The notes beneath the pieces were generated by a model. That model worked only from the letters and a program-made list of their open reading frames with translations, ran no database searches and was not told where the DNA came from. A DNA stretch of 32,607 nt, taken from NCBI GenBank assembly GCA_026387775.1, contig JAPLLC010000010.1, positions 1 to 32,607 on the forward strand, read 5' to 3'. Made by a program: the position numbers and the translations under genes. This document shows positions 1-7,564 of this stretch, one piece after another. How positions within the stretch are numbered: the first letter of the stretch is position 1; each line of letters begins with the position of its first letter. Source of the stretch: Candidatus Methylomirabilota bacterium (GTDB lineage: Bacteria; Methylomirabilota; Methylomirabilia; Methylomirabilales; 2-02-FULL-66-22).

Positions 1-66
1 CTCGATCACATTCTCCAGCTCGCGGCCGTTGCCGGGCCACGTGTGACTGATAAGGATCGCCATGGC
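1..66 (-). pseudogene. In-frame continuation of the NtrC-type regulator beyond the amber codon
   Basis: After the TAG the same frame encodes 22 further codons to the window edge, including TWPGNGREL and ENVIE. This is the strongly conserved end of the sigma-54 AAA+ domain (normally WPGNVREL), so it belongs to the gene at 67-1110. The conserved Val is Gly here (GGC for GTC), a second departure from consensus within 45 bases of the stop. An ATG one codon after the stop could allow reinitiation. The rest of the gene lies outside the window. Confidence 0.75.
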
Positions 67-1110
67 CTACGTGGAGATCTCCCGGATGCCGGAGTTGGAC
101 TCCTGGCCGAACTTCTGCACGAAGTGGTTCGCCAGCAGCGGGATGTCCTCTGGCCGGTCCTTGAGGTCCGGCAGCGTGATCGGGACGACGTTCAGACGGT
201 AGTAGAGGTCCTCGCGGAAGACTCCCTCCTCGACCGCCTTCTTCAGGTCCCGGTTGGTGGCGGCGATCACCCGGACGTCGATCTTGATGGTCCGGGAGCC
301 CCCGACGCGCTCGACCTCCCGCTCCTGGAGGGCCCGGAGGATCTTCGCCTGGAGGTCGAGCCGCATGGAGCCCACCTCGTCCAGGAAGAGGGTCCCCCCG
401 GTGGCCAGCTCGAACTTGCCCACCTTGGTGGCGATGGCCCCCGTGAAGGCCCCCCGCTCGTGGCCGAAGAGCTCCGACTCCAAAAGCTCCGCCGGGATGG
501 CGGCGCAGTTGACGGGGACGAAGGCCTTGGTAGAGCGCGGGCTGTTGTAGTGGACGGCCTTGGCCACCAGCTCCTTCCCCGTCCCGCTCTTCCCGTACAC
601 CATCACGGTGCTGCGGCTGCCGGCCACCTGCTCGATCAGGCCGAACACCTCCTGCATGGGCCGGCTCTTTCCGATCAAATTTTCGAAGTGGTACCGGGTG
701 TGGAGTTCCTGGCGGAGCGCACTGACCTCGTGCCGCAGGCGACGCTCGTCCAGGGCCTTCTCGATGGTGAGGAGCATCTCGTCTATCTTGAAGGGCTTGT
801 TGATGTAGTCGTAGGCGCCGTCTTTCACCGCCTGGACGGCCTGATCGATGGAGCCGAAGGCGGTCATGATGATGACCACGATATCCGGGTTCAGCTCCTT
901 GACGGCCCGCAGGGCCTCCATGCCGCCCAGGCCCGGCATGCGGACGTCCGTCACCACCAGATCGACCGGCTCCTTCTCCAGGAAGGCCAGAGCCTCCGTC
1001 CCGTCGCCGCAGACGGAGGCCTGAAAGCCTTTCCGCTCCAAGACCTTTGCCAGCAGCTCCCGCATCTGCTCTTCATCGTCTACGACCAGGATGCGCTCGT
1101 GCGAACTCAT
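67..1110 (-). CDS. NtrC-family sigma-54-dependent response regulator, truncated by an in-frame amber codon
   Basis: Response regulator that would activate sigma-54 promoters after phosphorylation by the kinase encoded just upstream. The receiver domain (about residues 5-120) has the acidic pair DD at 11-12, phospho-acceptor Asp55 in VVTDVRMPG and Lys in INKPFK. The AAA+ domain follows, with Walker A GKSGTGKE, the sigma-54 contact loop GAFTGA, Walker [11 protein letters not shown] and sensor I VIAATNRD. The start ATG overlaps the kinase stop (ATGA), so translation is probably coupled. The frame ends at TAG (67-69) after REIST, where relatives have Glu (GAG, one base away), and then reads on in frame. 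As written, the product of 347 residues lacks the end of AAA+ and any DNA-binding helix-turn-helix. It is either a real nonsense mutation, a sequencing error or a readthrough site; the sequence alone cannot decide. Confidence 0.9.
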   Translation of the reverse strand: MSSHERILVVDDEEQMRELLAKVLERKGFQASVCGDGTEALAFLEKEPVDLVVTDVRMPGLGGMEALRAVKELNPDIVVIIMTAFGSIDQAVQAVKDGAYDYINKPFKIDEMLLTIEKALDERRLRHEVSALRQELHTRYHFENLIGKSRPMQEVFGLIEQVAGSRSTVMVYGKSGTGKELVAKAVHYNSPRSTKAFVPVNCAAIPAELLESELFGHERGAFTGAIATKVGKFELATGGTLFLDEVGSMRLDLQAKILRALQEREVERVGGSRTIKIDVRVIAATNRDLKKAVEEGVFREDLYYRLNVVPITLPDLKDRPEDIPLLANHFVQKFGQESNSGIREIST

Positions 1111-2936
1111 GTGGTGCCTCCCCCTGCTGGGAGCCAGATGGTGAAGGTGGTGCCTTGCCCCACCTCGCTTGCGACGTCGATGCTTCCGTGATGGTCCTCG
1201 ACGATTCGCCGGCTGATCGCCAGTCCCAAGCCCGTGCCTTTGCCCACCCCCTTGGTGCTGAAGAAGGGGTCAAAGATCCGGAGCATGTGCTCGGGAGAGA
1301 TGCCCGTGCCCGTATCCGAGATGATCGCCTCGACGCCGGAAGTTGCGGGCCGGCCGACCCGGTGGTGGCGCTCGCCCGCCGGGACCGGACGCGTCCTGAG
1401 CGTGAGCCGGCCGCCCCCGGGCATGGCGTGCCAGGCATTGATGACGATATTGAGCAACGCCTGCTCCAGCTGATTGGCGTCGCCCACGGTGGGCGGGAGG
1501 CCCGCCCGCAGATCGGTCTCCACGCTGATCTGCCCCTTTACGATCTGGTGCTCGGTTAAGCCCAGGACCTCTCGCAGCAGTTCGCTCAGATCCAGGGGCC
1601 GCAGCTCCATCCGGGCGGGCCGGGCGAAATTGAGCAACTGCTGGATGAGCTTCGTGATGCGGTCCGTCTGGGCAATGATGATCTCCAGTTCCTGGGGGCG
1701 AGGCTTTTCGGCCCCCCATTCCATCATCAGGTATTCCGCGGAGCCGGAGATCACGTTCAGCGGCGTGCCGATCTGATGGGCGATGCCCGCGGCGAGCTGA
1801 CCCACCACGGCCAGCTTCTCGGCCTGCTGGACCTCCTGGGACAAGGCCACGCGGTCCGTCATGTCCTCGATGGCGAGCACCGCTCCCACGACCTCGTCCG
1901 TCGCCCCGCGAAGGGCGCTCCCGCGAATGTTCAGGACAACACGGCCGCGACGGAGGGTCTCGTGCTCGAAGTAGCGCAGCTCGAACTCGCGCGCCTGGTT
2001 CGTGAGCAGGCGGCCCACCTCGGCGCGCAAACCTTCCGACTCCAGTGCGGGGAACGCGTCGAAGAGCTTTCGCCCCAGGACCTCGCTTTCCTGGATCCCG
2101 TAGCGATCCGCCATGGCACGGTTCCAGGTTCGAATGCATTCCTCTGGGTCCACCCCGATGATGCCGTTGGTGATGCTCTGGATCACGTTTCGTGCGTGCT
2201 CGCTCTCCTCGAGGAGCCGCCGACGCGCCTCGTCCAGGTTTCGAGCCAAGGCGTTGAACTCCCGGGACAGCTGGCCGACCTCGTCCCGCCCCGAGATGAC
2301 GACGTCCTCCGACGGGGTCCCGCTGGCCAGGGCCTGGATGCGCGTCATCAACTGGGCCAGGGGCGCGCTCACCGTGCGTTGAATCACCAGGGAGATGAGG
2401 ATGGTGAGGATGAACGTGATGGCGGCCAGCGTGCCGAGGAGGGCGTTTCGCTCACGGGCGAGGGACTCCTGCATGTCCCGCAAGCTCATCGTCACCTTGA
2501 GGGCGCCCAGCAGTTCACCGTCTGCCGTGAGGGCGATGAGGTGACTCCAGACCGGCATCTCACCCAGCACTTCCGGCTTTCCCGACTGTTGGGGGAGCCC
2601 GAGAAGAGGCTGAAGGTCCTCGGGGCGAAGGGCCCGATCGATCGCAAACAGGCCCCAGGTGTAGAACGAGTGGCCGGTGGGATCGTACACGATCACGCCG
2701 AAGCGTCCCCGCTCCAGCGTGGATCGCTTCAGGATCTCGGAGAGATCTGTCGGGGTCCGGCGCTTGAGCGACTCAACCATGGGAATGGCGAGCGTGTTGG
2801 CGATCCGTTCCACCTCCGCCGCAGCCTGCCGCTCGTGCGTCTCACGCTCCCGGCGCAATGTGATCGTCGCCAGGAGGATCAAGACGAGGAGCAGCGGGAG
2901 GAGGACCCAGAGCGTGAGCTTGGAGCCGAGGGTCAT
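1107..2936 (-). CDS. Membrane-bound PAS sensor histidine kinase (NtrB/AtoS-like)
   Basis: Inner-membrane sensor kinase, 609 residues, partner of the regulator at 67-1110. Order: transmembrane helix about 8-26, an extracytoplasmic sensor region about 30-165, second helix about 167-187, HAMP about 188-240, PAS about 247-365, HisKA about 370-440 and HATPase_c about 480-609. The catalytic domain has an N box around [11 protein letters not shown]1 SDTGTGI, F box FDPFFSTKG and G2 [10 protein letters not shown]. The phospho-acceptor is His387 in [10 protein letters not shown]. The next residue is Gln388, whereas HisKA proteins nearly always have Glu or Asp there, a residue important for phosphotransfer chemistry; activity may be altered. 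I start at ATG 2936 because it overlaps the tatD stop (ATGA) and begins directly before the first helix; the ORF-track start is 29 codons further out, inside tatD. Confidence 0.93.
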   Translation of the reverse strand: MTLGSKLTLWVLLPLLLVLILLATITLRRERETHERQAAAEVERIANTLAIPMVESLKRRTPTDLSEILKRSTLERGRFGVIVYDPTGHSFYTWGLFAIDRALRPEDLQPLLGLPQQSGKPEVLGEMPVWSHLIALTADGELLGALKVTMSLRDMQESLARERNALLGTLAAITFILTILISLVIQRTVSAPLAQLMTRIQALASGTPSEDVVISGRDEVGQLSREFNALARNLDEARRRLLEESEHARNVIQSITNGIIGVDPEECIRTWNRAMADRYGIQESEVLGRKLFDAFPALESEGLRAEVGRLLTNQAREFELRYFEHETLRRGRVVLNIRGSALRGATDEVVGAVLAIEDMTDRVALSQEVQQAEKLAVVGQLAAGIAHQIGTPLNVISGSAEYLMMEWGAEKPRPQELEIIIAQTDRITKLIQQLLNFARPARMELRPLDLSELLREVLGLTEHQIVKGQISVETDLRAGLPPTVGDANQLEQALLNIVINAWHAMPGGGRLTLRTRPVPAGERHHRVGRPATSGVEAIISDTGTGISPEHMLRIFDPFFSTKGVGKGTGLGLAISRRIVEDHHGSIDVASEVGQGTTFTIWLPAGGGTT

Positions 2937-3718
2937 CCGCGCTCCTCCCGGCAGGGCAGCCTGAAGGCGCGGCAGGTGTTTGCGGCGGTCGTCCGCCCGA
3001 TTTGTCCGGAGTCGGCGCCCCACAACTCCGCTAGTCGGTCCGCGATCAGGGGCAGGTAGGCCGGCTCGTTTCGCCGACCTCGATGGGGTGTGGGGGGAAG
3101 GTAGGGGGCGTCGGTTTCCAGCAGGACCCGATCGCGCGGGGCGTCACGAAAGATCTCCCGCAACCCGTTGGCATTCGGATAGGTGATCGGCCCTCCCGCG
3201 GCGGTGTAATATCCCCGAGCCCACGCCTCGGTCGCCATGGCGCGGTCTCCGCTGAAACAGTGGAGCACGACGGCGGGAATCTCCTCCGCGCCTTCAGCCA
3301 GGATCCGCATGGTCTCCGCGTGGGCCTCCCGATCGTGAATGGCCACCGGCAGCCGCAGCGCCCTCGCCAGTTCCAGGTGAGCGCGGAACGCCGCCTCCTG
3401 CGCCTCCCTGGGGGAGCGGGTGCGGTAGAAATCGAGGCCGGTCTCGCCGATGCCAACGACCTTGGGATGCGACGCCAGCTCCGCGAGTTCGGTGAGCGCC
3501 GCCGCGGTCGCATCCACGGCGTGATGGGGGTGGATGGCGACCAAGGCGAACACGCCATCCTCCCGATCCGCCAGGAGGACGGCCTCGCGGCTGGAAGGGA
3601 GATCGTATCCGACGAGGACCAGATTTGTCACGCCTGCGGCACGGGCACGCGAGAGAGCCTGAGGCCTGTCGGGATCGAACTCCGGCATGAAGAGATGGCA
3701 ATGCGAGTCAATGAGCAC
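2933..3718 (-). CDS. TatD-family metal-dependent hydrolase/DNase
   Basis: TatD/YcfH-type TIM-barrel hydrolase, 261 residues, the usual family length. Metal-binding motifs are in the expected order: DSHCHL at the N-terminus, GETGLDFYR (metal-bridging Glu), AIHDREAH, VLHCFSG, and LETDAPYLPP near the C-terminus. The family comprises cytosolic 3'-5' exonucleases linked to DNA repair and quality control, but the exact substrate of this member is not shown by sequence. It is first of three genes on the minus strand, overlapping the histidine kinase by ATGA, with a promoter candidate 20-50 bases upstream. Placement of a TatD gene ahead of a two-component pair may be only transcriptional economy. ATG 3718 puts DSHCHL at residues 4-9, typical for the family. 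Confidence 0.93.
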   Translation of the reverse strand: MLIDSHCHLFMPEFDPDRPQALSRARAAGVTNLVLVGYDLPSSREAVLLADREDGVFALVAIHPHHAVDATAAALTELAELASHPKVVGIGETGLDFYRTRSPREAQEAAFRAHLELARALRLPVAIHDREAHAETMRILAEGAEEIPAVVLHCFSGDRAMATEAWARGYYTAAGGPITYPNANGLREIFRDAPRDRVLLETDAPYLPPTPHRGRRNEPAYLPLIADRLAELWGADSGQIGRTTAANTCRAFRLPCREERG

Positions 3719-3739
3719 CGTGTGGCACCTTTTCTTCCC

Positions 3740-3768
3740 ATTCTAGCCGACCTGTCCCATTCTGGCAA
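3740..3768 (-). promoter_or_regulatory. Sigma70-like promoter of the tatD-kinase-regulator operon
   Basis: On the minus strand TTGCCA (3768-3763) and TAGAAT (3745-3740) are separated by exactly 17 bases; each hexamer matches consensus at 5 of 6 positions. The predicted transcript start is about 15 bases before the tatD ATG. Two copies of TCCCATTCT (plus-strand reading, 3736-3744 and 3755-3763), 19 bases apart, overlap the -10 and the -35 edge. Confidence 0.6.
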
Positions 3769-3885
3769 ACCCCGTTACACAGGCGGCCCAGTGCCGACTC
3801 GCCTCTTGCTTCACAAGAGAAAGTCTGGCAAGCTTCTCCCCGGAGACGACAAGGGTGGACGCGAGATCTCCTGAAGGAGTTCACG

Positions 3886-5037
3886 ATGCCTAGCACGAAA
3901 AGGAAGAAGTGGGGCTGGATCATCCTCGCCATGCTCCTGGTCCTGGTGGCGGGCGGGGCGGTCGGGTACCGGATCGCGGTGGGGATCCTGAAGGGCAAGG
4001 TCGTGGAGGCGCTCGGGCCCGGCAGCGAGATCCAAGACATCCAGGTGGGATGGTCCGGCGTCGCGGTGCGCGGCCTCCGCATCAAAGGCCCCCAGGGATG
4101 GCCCGCGCAGGACGCGCTGCGCGCGGAGCGGGTGACCATCGTCCCTAGCCTGCTCGACCTGCTTTCCGGGGAAATCCGGGTCCGATCCGTCACGATCGAG
4201 AAGCCGTATCTGTCGGCGCTGCGGGCCAAGGACGGAAAGCTCCGGGTCGTTCCCACGCTCCTGGAGCGGCCGCTGGCCAAGGGCGGCGGGGCCGCTCCCC
4301 CAGCCGCCGCGCCTCCCGCGCACATCGCGACGATCACATTGCGTGACGGTGTGGTGGAGTTCTTCGATGCGACGGTCGCGCAGCCGCCACTCAAAGTCAG
4401 GCTGGAGCAACTCCAGGCTTCGCTGCGGAACGTGGTCGTGCCTGCCTTGACCGGCAAGAGCGATTTTGACCTGACCGGAGTCCTGAAGGGGGTCCGCCAG
4501 GATGGCCGTATCAAGATCGGGGGGTGGGCCGAAGCTGCGACCAGGGACTCCACGGTCAAGACGGAGCTGCGCGGCGTGGATCTCGTGGCCCTGCAGCCCT
4601 ACCTGAGCAAGGCCGCTGAGGTGCGGGTGCAAGAGGGCACCCTCGATCTGGATATCCAATCCGACGTGCGCAAGAACCGCCTGCGGGCGCCGGGCAGGAT
4701 TACGATCGCGGGGCTGGAGCTCGCCCCGTCCCAGGGTATGATGGGTACGTTCATGGGGGTGCCCCGCGGTGCGGTGCTGGCGTTCCTGAAGGACAAGGGC
4801 AACCAGATCGCGATGGACTTCATCATCGAGGGGGATATCAACAATCCGCAGTTTTCGCTCAACGAGGCCTTCTCCACGCGCATGGCGGCCTCGATGGCGA
4901 AGACGCTGGGGGTGAGCATCCAGGGGGTTGCCGAAGGGGTTGGTATGCTGGGGCGCAAGGGAGCCGAAGCGATGGGCGGGACCGCCAAGGGGATCGGAAA
5001 CGCGATCGGCGGGCTGTTCGGCGTCCAGAAGAAGTAG
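3886..5037 (+). CDS. AsmA-like/DUF748-type envelope protein
   Basis: A 383-residue protein with a basic N-terminus (STKRKKWGW), one transmembrane helix at about 9-30 and a long beta-rich periplasmic part. It resembles the DUF748/AsmA family: early segments of the type VRGLRIKGP and RSVTIEKP, a Pro/Ala-rich linker near 130-145, then a second block beginning ITLRDGVVEFFDA, a typical AsmA-family phrase. AsmA-like proteins act at the inner membrane-periplasm interface in lipid transport or outer-membrane assembly. The C-terminus is Gly-rich (about 345-380) and could form a helical hairpin. The start is fixed by the ribosome site AAGGAG about 8 bases before ATG 3886. It is transcribed away from tatD and converges on the SYLF gene with 8 bases between stop codons. 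Family placement is good; function is inferred. Confidence 0.82.
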   Translation: MPSTKRKKWGWIILAMLLVLVAGGAVGYRIAVGILKGKVVEALGPGSEIQDIQVGWSGVAVRGLRIKGPQGWPAQDALRAERVTIVPSLLDLLSGEIRVRSVTIEKPYLSALRAKDGKLRVVPTLLERPLAKGGGAAPPAAAPPAHIATITLRDGVVEFFDATVAQPPLKVRLEQLQASLRNVVVPALTGKSDFDLTGVLKGVRQDGRIKIGGWAEAATRDSTVKTELRGVDLVALQPYLSKAAEVRVQEGTLDLDIQSDVRKNRLRAPGRITIAGLELAPSQGMMGTFMGVPRGAVLAFLKDKGNQIAMDFIIEGDINNPQFSLNEAFSTRMAASMAKTLGVSIQGVAEGVGMLGRKGAEAMGGTAKGIGNAIGGLFGVQKK

Positions 5038-5054
5038 GCTGCCCCCTACTTCTT
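5029..5054. terminator. Inverted repeat spanning both convergent stop codons
   Basis: AAGAAGTAG (5029-5037) and CTACTTCTT (5046-5054) are perfect 9-base complements around an 8-base spacer. Each arm is the final Lys-Lys-stop of one of the convergent genes, so the hairpin forms in either transcript. A weak bidirectional terminator is possible, but there is no separate U-tract beyond the T residues of the arm. Confidence 0.4.
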
Positions 5055-5774
5055 GCCGGCGGCCTTGGCGACCGCCTCGAGCAAATTGGCGGCGTGCGGG
5101 TTCGTCACCTGGCGCTGGATCAGGATCCCCGTCGGGGTCACGTCCTTCCCGTAGTACGCCTGGTTCAGCGCGTCCCGGACCGCCACGACCGCTCCGCTGA
5201 GCGATGCGCCCGCATACAGCCCGCTGGCGCGCGAGTAACTGATGATGTCGCCGCTCAGATTGGCGGTCGCCGCCTCGGCCCCCACCCCGATCGGGCCGAG
5301 GGCCACGCCCACGTCGGCGCCGAGCTTGCTGCTGGTGGACAGGAGCGCCGCGAGACCCCGGTCGCTCAGCGCCACGAGGACCACCTCGGTGGCCTCGCCG
5401 CCCGCCTGAATGCCGATGCTCCCCTGTCCGATCGTGTAGAACGCCGGCCCGCTCCAGGTGTTGGCCTTCTGATCGTACGCCAGCAGGACGCCGCTTCCAC
5501 CCGAGGCCCCGAGGATGAAGGCGAGGCGGAGGACCTGTGGGTAGATCAGCACAGCCTTGGCGTCTTTGAGGAGGGGGCGAAGACTGGGCCCCACATCCGA
5601 ATCGGCGAGGAACGCCTCGAATGTCATGTGGGCCTTGTCGACCAACTGCTGGGCGTCCATGGCGTCGTCCGCAAACGCCGGGGTCGGGCACCACGGGGGC
5701 GCGAGTGCCAGGAGGCCGACGAGGAAACCCACCTCGATCACCGCCAAAATGCACGTCCATCGCCGTTTGTTCAT
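5046..5774 (-). CDS. SYLF/Ysc84-domain lipid-binding-like exported protein
   Basis: A 242-residue exported protein with an N-terminal hydrophobic signal (about 6-27, ending around TPAFADD) followed by a SYLF (Ysc84/DUF500) domain. Diagnostic segments include DAKAVLIYPQV, GASGGSGVLLAY, WSGPAFYTIGQGSIG and LSGDIISYSRASGLYAGASL. SYLF domains bind lipids or actin in eukaryotes; bacterial members are mostly periplasmic and of unknown role. I choose ATG 5774 rather than 5837 because AGGAGA lies 7 bases upstream and the signal peptide then starts at MNKRR; the extra 21 codons of the ORF track are in the leader. The gene has its own promoter candidate and converges on the AsmA-like gene. Confidence 0.88.
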   Translation of the reverse strand: MNKRRWTCILAVIEVGFLVGLLALAPPWCPTPAFADDAMDAQQLVDKAHMTFEAFLADSDVGPSLRPLLKDAKAVLIYPQVLRLAFILGASGGSGVLLAYDQKANTWSGPAFYTIGQGSIGIQAGGEATEVVLVALSDRGLAALLSTSSKLGADVGVALGPIGVGAEAATANLSGDIISYSRASGLYAGASLSGAVVAVRDALNQAYYGKDVTPTGILIQRQVTNPHAANLLEAVAKAAGKK

Positions 5775-5838
5775 CCCATCTCTCCTCGTGTGAAGGGCCG
5801 GTCCGGCCGGCGAGCTTCTCGTCTCCGTCTCGTACACG

Positions 5839-5867
5839 AGTATAAGCGCAAGAAGGCGACCTGTCCA
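5839..5867 (-). promoter_or_regulatory. Sigma70-like promoter of the SYLF gene
   Basis: On the minus strand TGGACA (5867-5862) and TATACT (5844-5839) are 17 bases apart, each 5/6 to consensus. The leader to ATG 5774 would be about 60 bases and contains the palindrome GGCCGGtCCGGCC (5796-5808), a possible operator or hairpin. Confidence 0.6.
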
Positions 5868-5937
5868 TAGGTCCCCCCCCCGGACCCCCGGTGCGGTCTG
5901 CGGGGATGAGCAATCCTCCCGCCGTCGCGATCACGTT

Positions 5938-5964
5938 TTGCTTCTCGGGGGGGGCTGTGATAAC
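5938..5964 (+). promoter_or_regulatory. Weak promoter candidate for the aldolase gene, with a G8 spacer
   Basis: TTGCTT (5938-5943) and an extended -10 TGTGATAAC (-10 core 5959-5964) are 15 bases apart, shorter than ideal. The spacer contains a run of eight G (5947-5954), so spacing could vary by slippage. This is weak evidence and no better candidate is seen. Confidence 0.3.
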
Positions 5965-6017
5965 CTCCACTTCGCGATGACGTGCTGGTGAACCCTTTCA
6001 CGCGGAGGCCTTTGGGA

Positions 6018-7418
6018 ATGAACAGAACAGAACTGCACGATGTGATCACCGACCTGCGAAGCCTTGGGCTCTCGACCGGTCCGGATCCCCGCCTGCCGAA
6101 AGGCGCGCGGCCGTCCGCCGATATGCTGGATCGTTGGGCCCGCGCGGCCGCCCTGGCCGAGCCGGATGCGCGCCAGGCGGCGATCTGGGCCATCCGCGCG
6201 GCCGCCCATGCCACGGGTCTGGTGCCGGCCTCCATCCAGGGGCTGTACGTCGCCCGGGGGCAGGGGAAGTGGCCCGGCCGCACCGTGCCCGCCATGAATC
6301 TGCGCGGCTGGACCTACCAGACCAGCCGCGCGGCTTTCCGCGCGGCGCGGAAGATGGGGGCCGGCCTCCTCATCTTCGAGCAGGCGCTGGCGGAAGCGGT
6401 CTATGCAGCCCAGCCTCCCGTCGAGTTCACGGCGGGTGTGTTGGCCGCGGGGATGCGGGAGGGGCACACGGGCCCGATCTTTCTCCAGGCGGATCACGAT
6501 CAAATCAACGCGAAGAATTACGCCGCGGATCCGGGCAAGGAGTTCCAGCGGCTGAGCGACGTGATCCGTGAGCAAGTTGCGGCTAGCTTCTTCAACATCG
6601 ACATCGACGCCTCGACGGTGGTGGATCTCGCACCGCCGACCCTGGTCGAGCAGCAGCGGCTGAACGCCGAACTCACGGCGAAGTTCACCCGGCTGGTTCG
6701 GTCCCTGCAACCGGCGGACGTCACCATCTCGGTCGGGGCCGAGATCGGCGAGGTGGGGGCGCACAACACCACGCCGGACGAACTCCGTGCCTTTATGGCC
6801 ACGTATCCCAAGGCACTGGCCGACGCTGGTGGCGGGGCAGGGATCACCAAGGTCAGCGTGAATTCGGGGACCTACCATGGCGGGAAGGTCCTGCCGGACG
6901 GGAGCCTCGCCAAGGTGCCGGTGGCCTTCGACACGCTCCGCGACATCTCGCGGGTCGCCCGCGAGGAGTTCGGCCTGGCCGGTGCGGTGCAGCACGGCGC
7001 CTCCACGCTTCCCATGGATTTCTTCGGCAAGTTCCCCGAGAGCGGGACGGTGGAGATTCACTTGGCCTTGGGCTTCAACAATCTGATCTTTGATCATCCG
7101 CGCTTGCCGCAGGCGATCAAGGACGAGATCCGGACCTACTGCTTCACCCATCATGCCAATGAGCGGAAGCCCGATCAGACCGAGGCCCAGTTCATCTACA
7201 CCACGCGGAAGAAGGCGTGGGCCGGCATGAAGGAGCGATTCTGGAACCTGCCCGCCGACATCCAGGAGGCCCTCATGGTCTCGCTGGAGGAGATGTTTCG
7301 CGACATGTTCGTGCGCATGAACGTGGGCCAGACTGCCGAACTGGTCGCCCAGCACGCCCATGCGCCGGTGGTGCCGGTGCCGGTCCCTCCGGCCCTGGCG
7401 AAGGCGCTCGCCGCGTGA
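6018..7418 (+). CDS. Class II (metal-dependent) fructose-bisphosphate-type aldolase
   Basis: A 466-residue cytosolic aldolase of the long class II type, expected to cleave or form a phosphorylated ketose. Recognisable elements are PAMNLRGWTYQTSRA (substrate-channel loop), FLQADHDQIN with the catalytic Asp and zinc-ligand His (the usual HADH is QADH here), SVGAEIGEVG with the metal-coordinating acidic residue, NSGTYHGG and AVQHGAS with the other two His ligands. The Ala/Pro/Val-rich tail is probably flexible. ATG 6018 follows a GGAGG site; GTG 5982 is a possible longer start. It lies directly upstream of a sugar importer and a PfkB kinase in the same orientation, so I infer a role in catabolism of the imported sugar after phosphorylation. 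The exact substrate cannot be read from sequence. Confidence 0.85.
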   Translation: MNRTELHDVITDLRSLGLSTGPDPRLPKGARPSADMLDRWARAAALAEPDARQAAIWAIRAAAHATGLVPASIQGLYVARGQGKWPGRTVPAMNLRGWTYQTSRAAFRAARKMGAGLLIFEQALAEAVYAAQPPVEFTAGVLAAGMREGHTGPIFLQADHDQINAKNYAADPGKEFQRLSDVIREQVAASFFNIDIDASTVVDLAPPTLVEQQRLNAELTAKFTRLVRSLQPADVTISVGAEIGEVGAHNTTPDELRAFMATYPKALADAGGGAGITKVSVNSGTYHGGKVLPDGSLAKVPVAFDTLRDISRVAREEFGLAGAVQHGASTLPMDFFGKFPESGTVEIHLALGFNNLIFDHPRLPQAIKDEIRTYCFTHHANERKPDQTEAQFIYTTRKKAWAGMKERFWNLPADIQEALMVSLEEMFRDMFVRMNVGQTAELVAQHAHAPVVPVPVPPALAKALAA

Positions 7419-7460
7419 CGGAGTATTGTCCGGTTGTGCGGAAGAGACGCGGTGTCCTAT

Positions 7461-7490
7461 TTGACAAGAATGTCGGGCGGCACGGATAAT
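7461..7490 (+). promoter_or_regulatory. Consensus sigma70-like promoter of the sugar importer operon
   Basis: TTGACA (7461-7466, perfect) and GATAAT (7485-7490, 5/6) are separated by 18 bases, about 75 bases before the binding-protein ATG. This is the clearest vegetative promoter in the window and sits in the gap after the aldolase gene, so the importer can be transcribed independently. Confidence 0.72.
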
Positions 7491-7494
7491 CCGG

Positions 7495-7507
7495 AAGTTC
7501 GGAACTT
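7495..7507 (+). promoter_or_regulatory. Palindrome at the predicted transcript start, operator candidate
   Basis: AAGTTC-G-GAACTT is a perfect 6+1+6 palindrome located 5-17 bases after the -10 box. Its position over the predicted start site is what a repressor operator would need. No regulator gene is adjacent. Confidence 0.45.
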
Positions 7508-7512
7508 TTGGC

Positions 7513-7528
7513 GGACCCTTCGGGGTCC
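7513..7528 (+). promoter_or_regulatory. 5'-leader hairpin with cUUCGg tetraloop
   Basis: GGACCC-TTCG-GGGTCC forms a 6-bp stem capped by the very stable cUUCGg loop in the predicted leader of the binding-protein mRNA. There is no U-tract, so it is more likely an mRNA-stability or structural element than a terminator. Confidence 0.5.
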
Positions 7529-7564
7529 TCAACGTCGAGGTCTGGAGGGGAAAGGAGTCGGTCC

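Noticed and set aside
1776-3059. 427-residue plus-strand ORF
   Set aside because: Antisense of the histidine kinase.
3723-3736. TGGCAC near tatD as a sigma-54 site
   Set aside because: No GC dinucleotide at the -12 spacing.
3811-5970. 719-residue minus-strand ORF
   Set aside because: Antisense to the clearly coding AsmA-like gene and partly out of frame with the SYLF gene; Arg/Gly/Pro/His-rich composition and no motifs, as expected of shadow frames in high-GC DNA.
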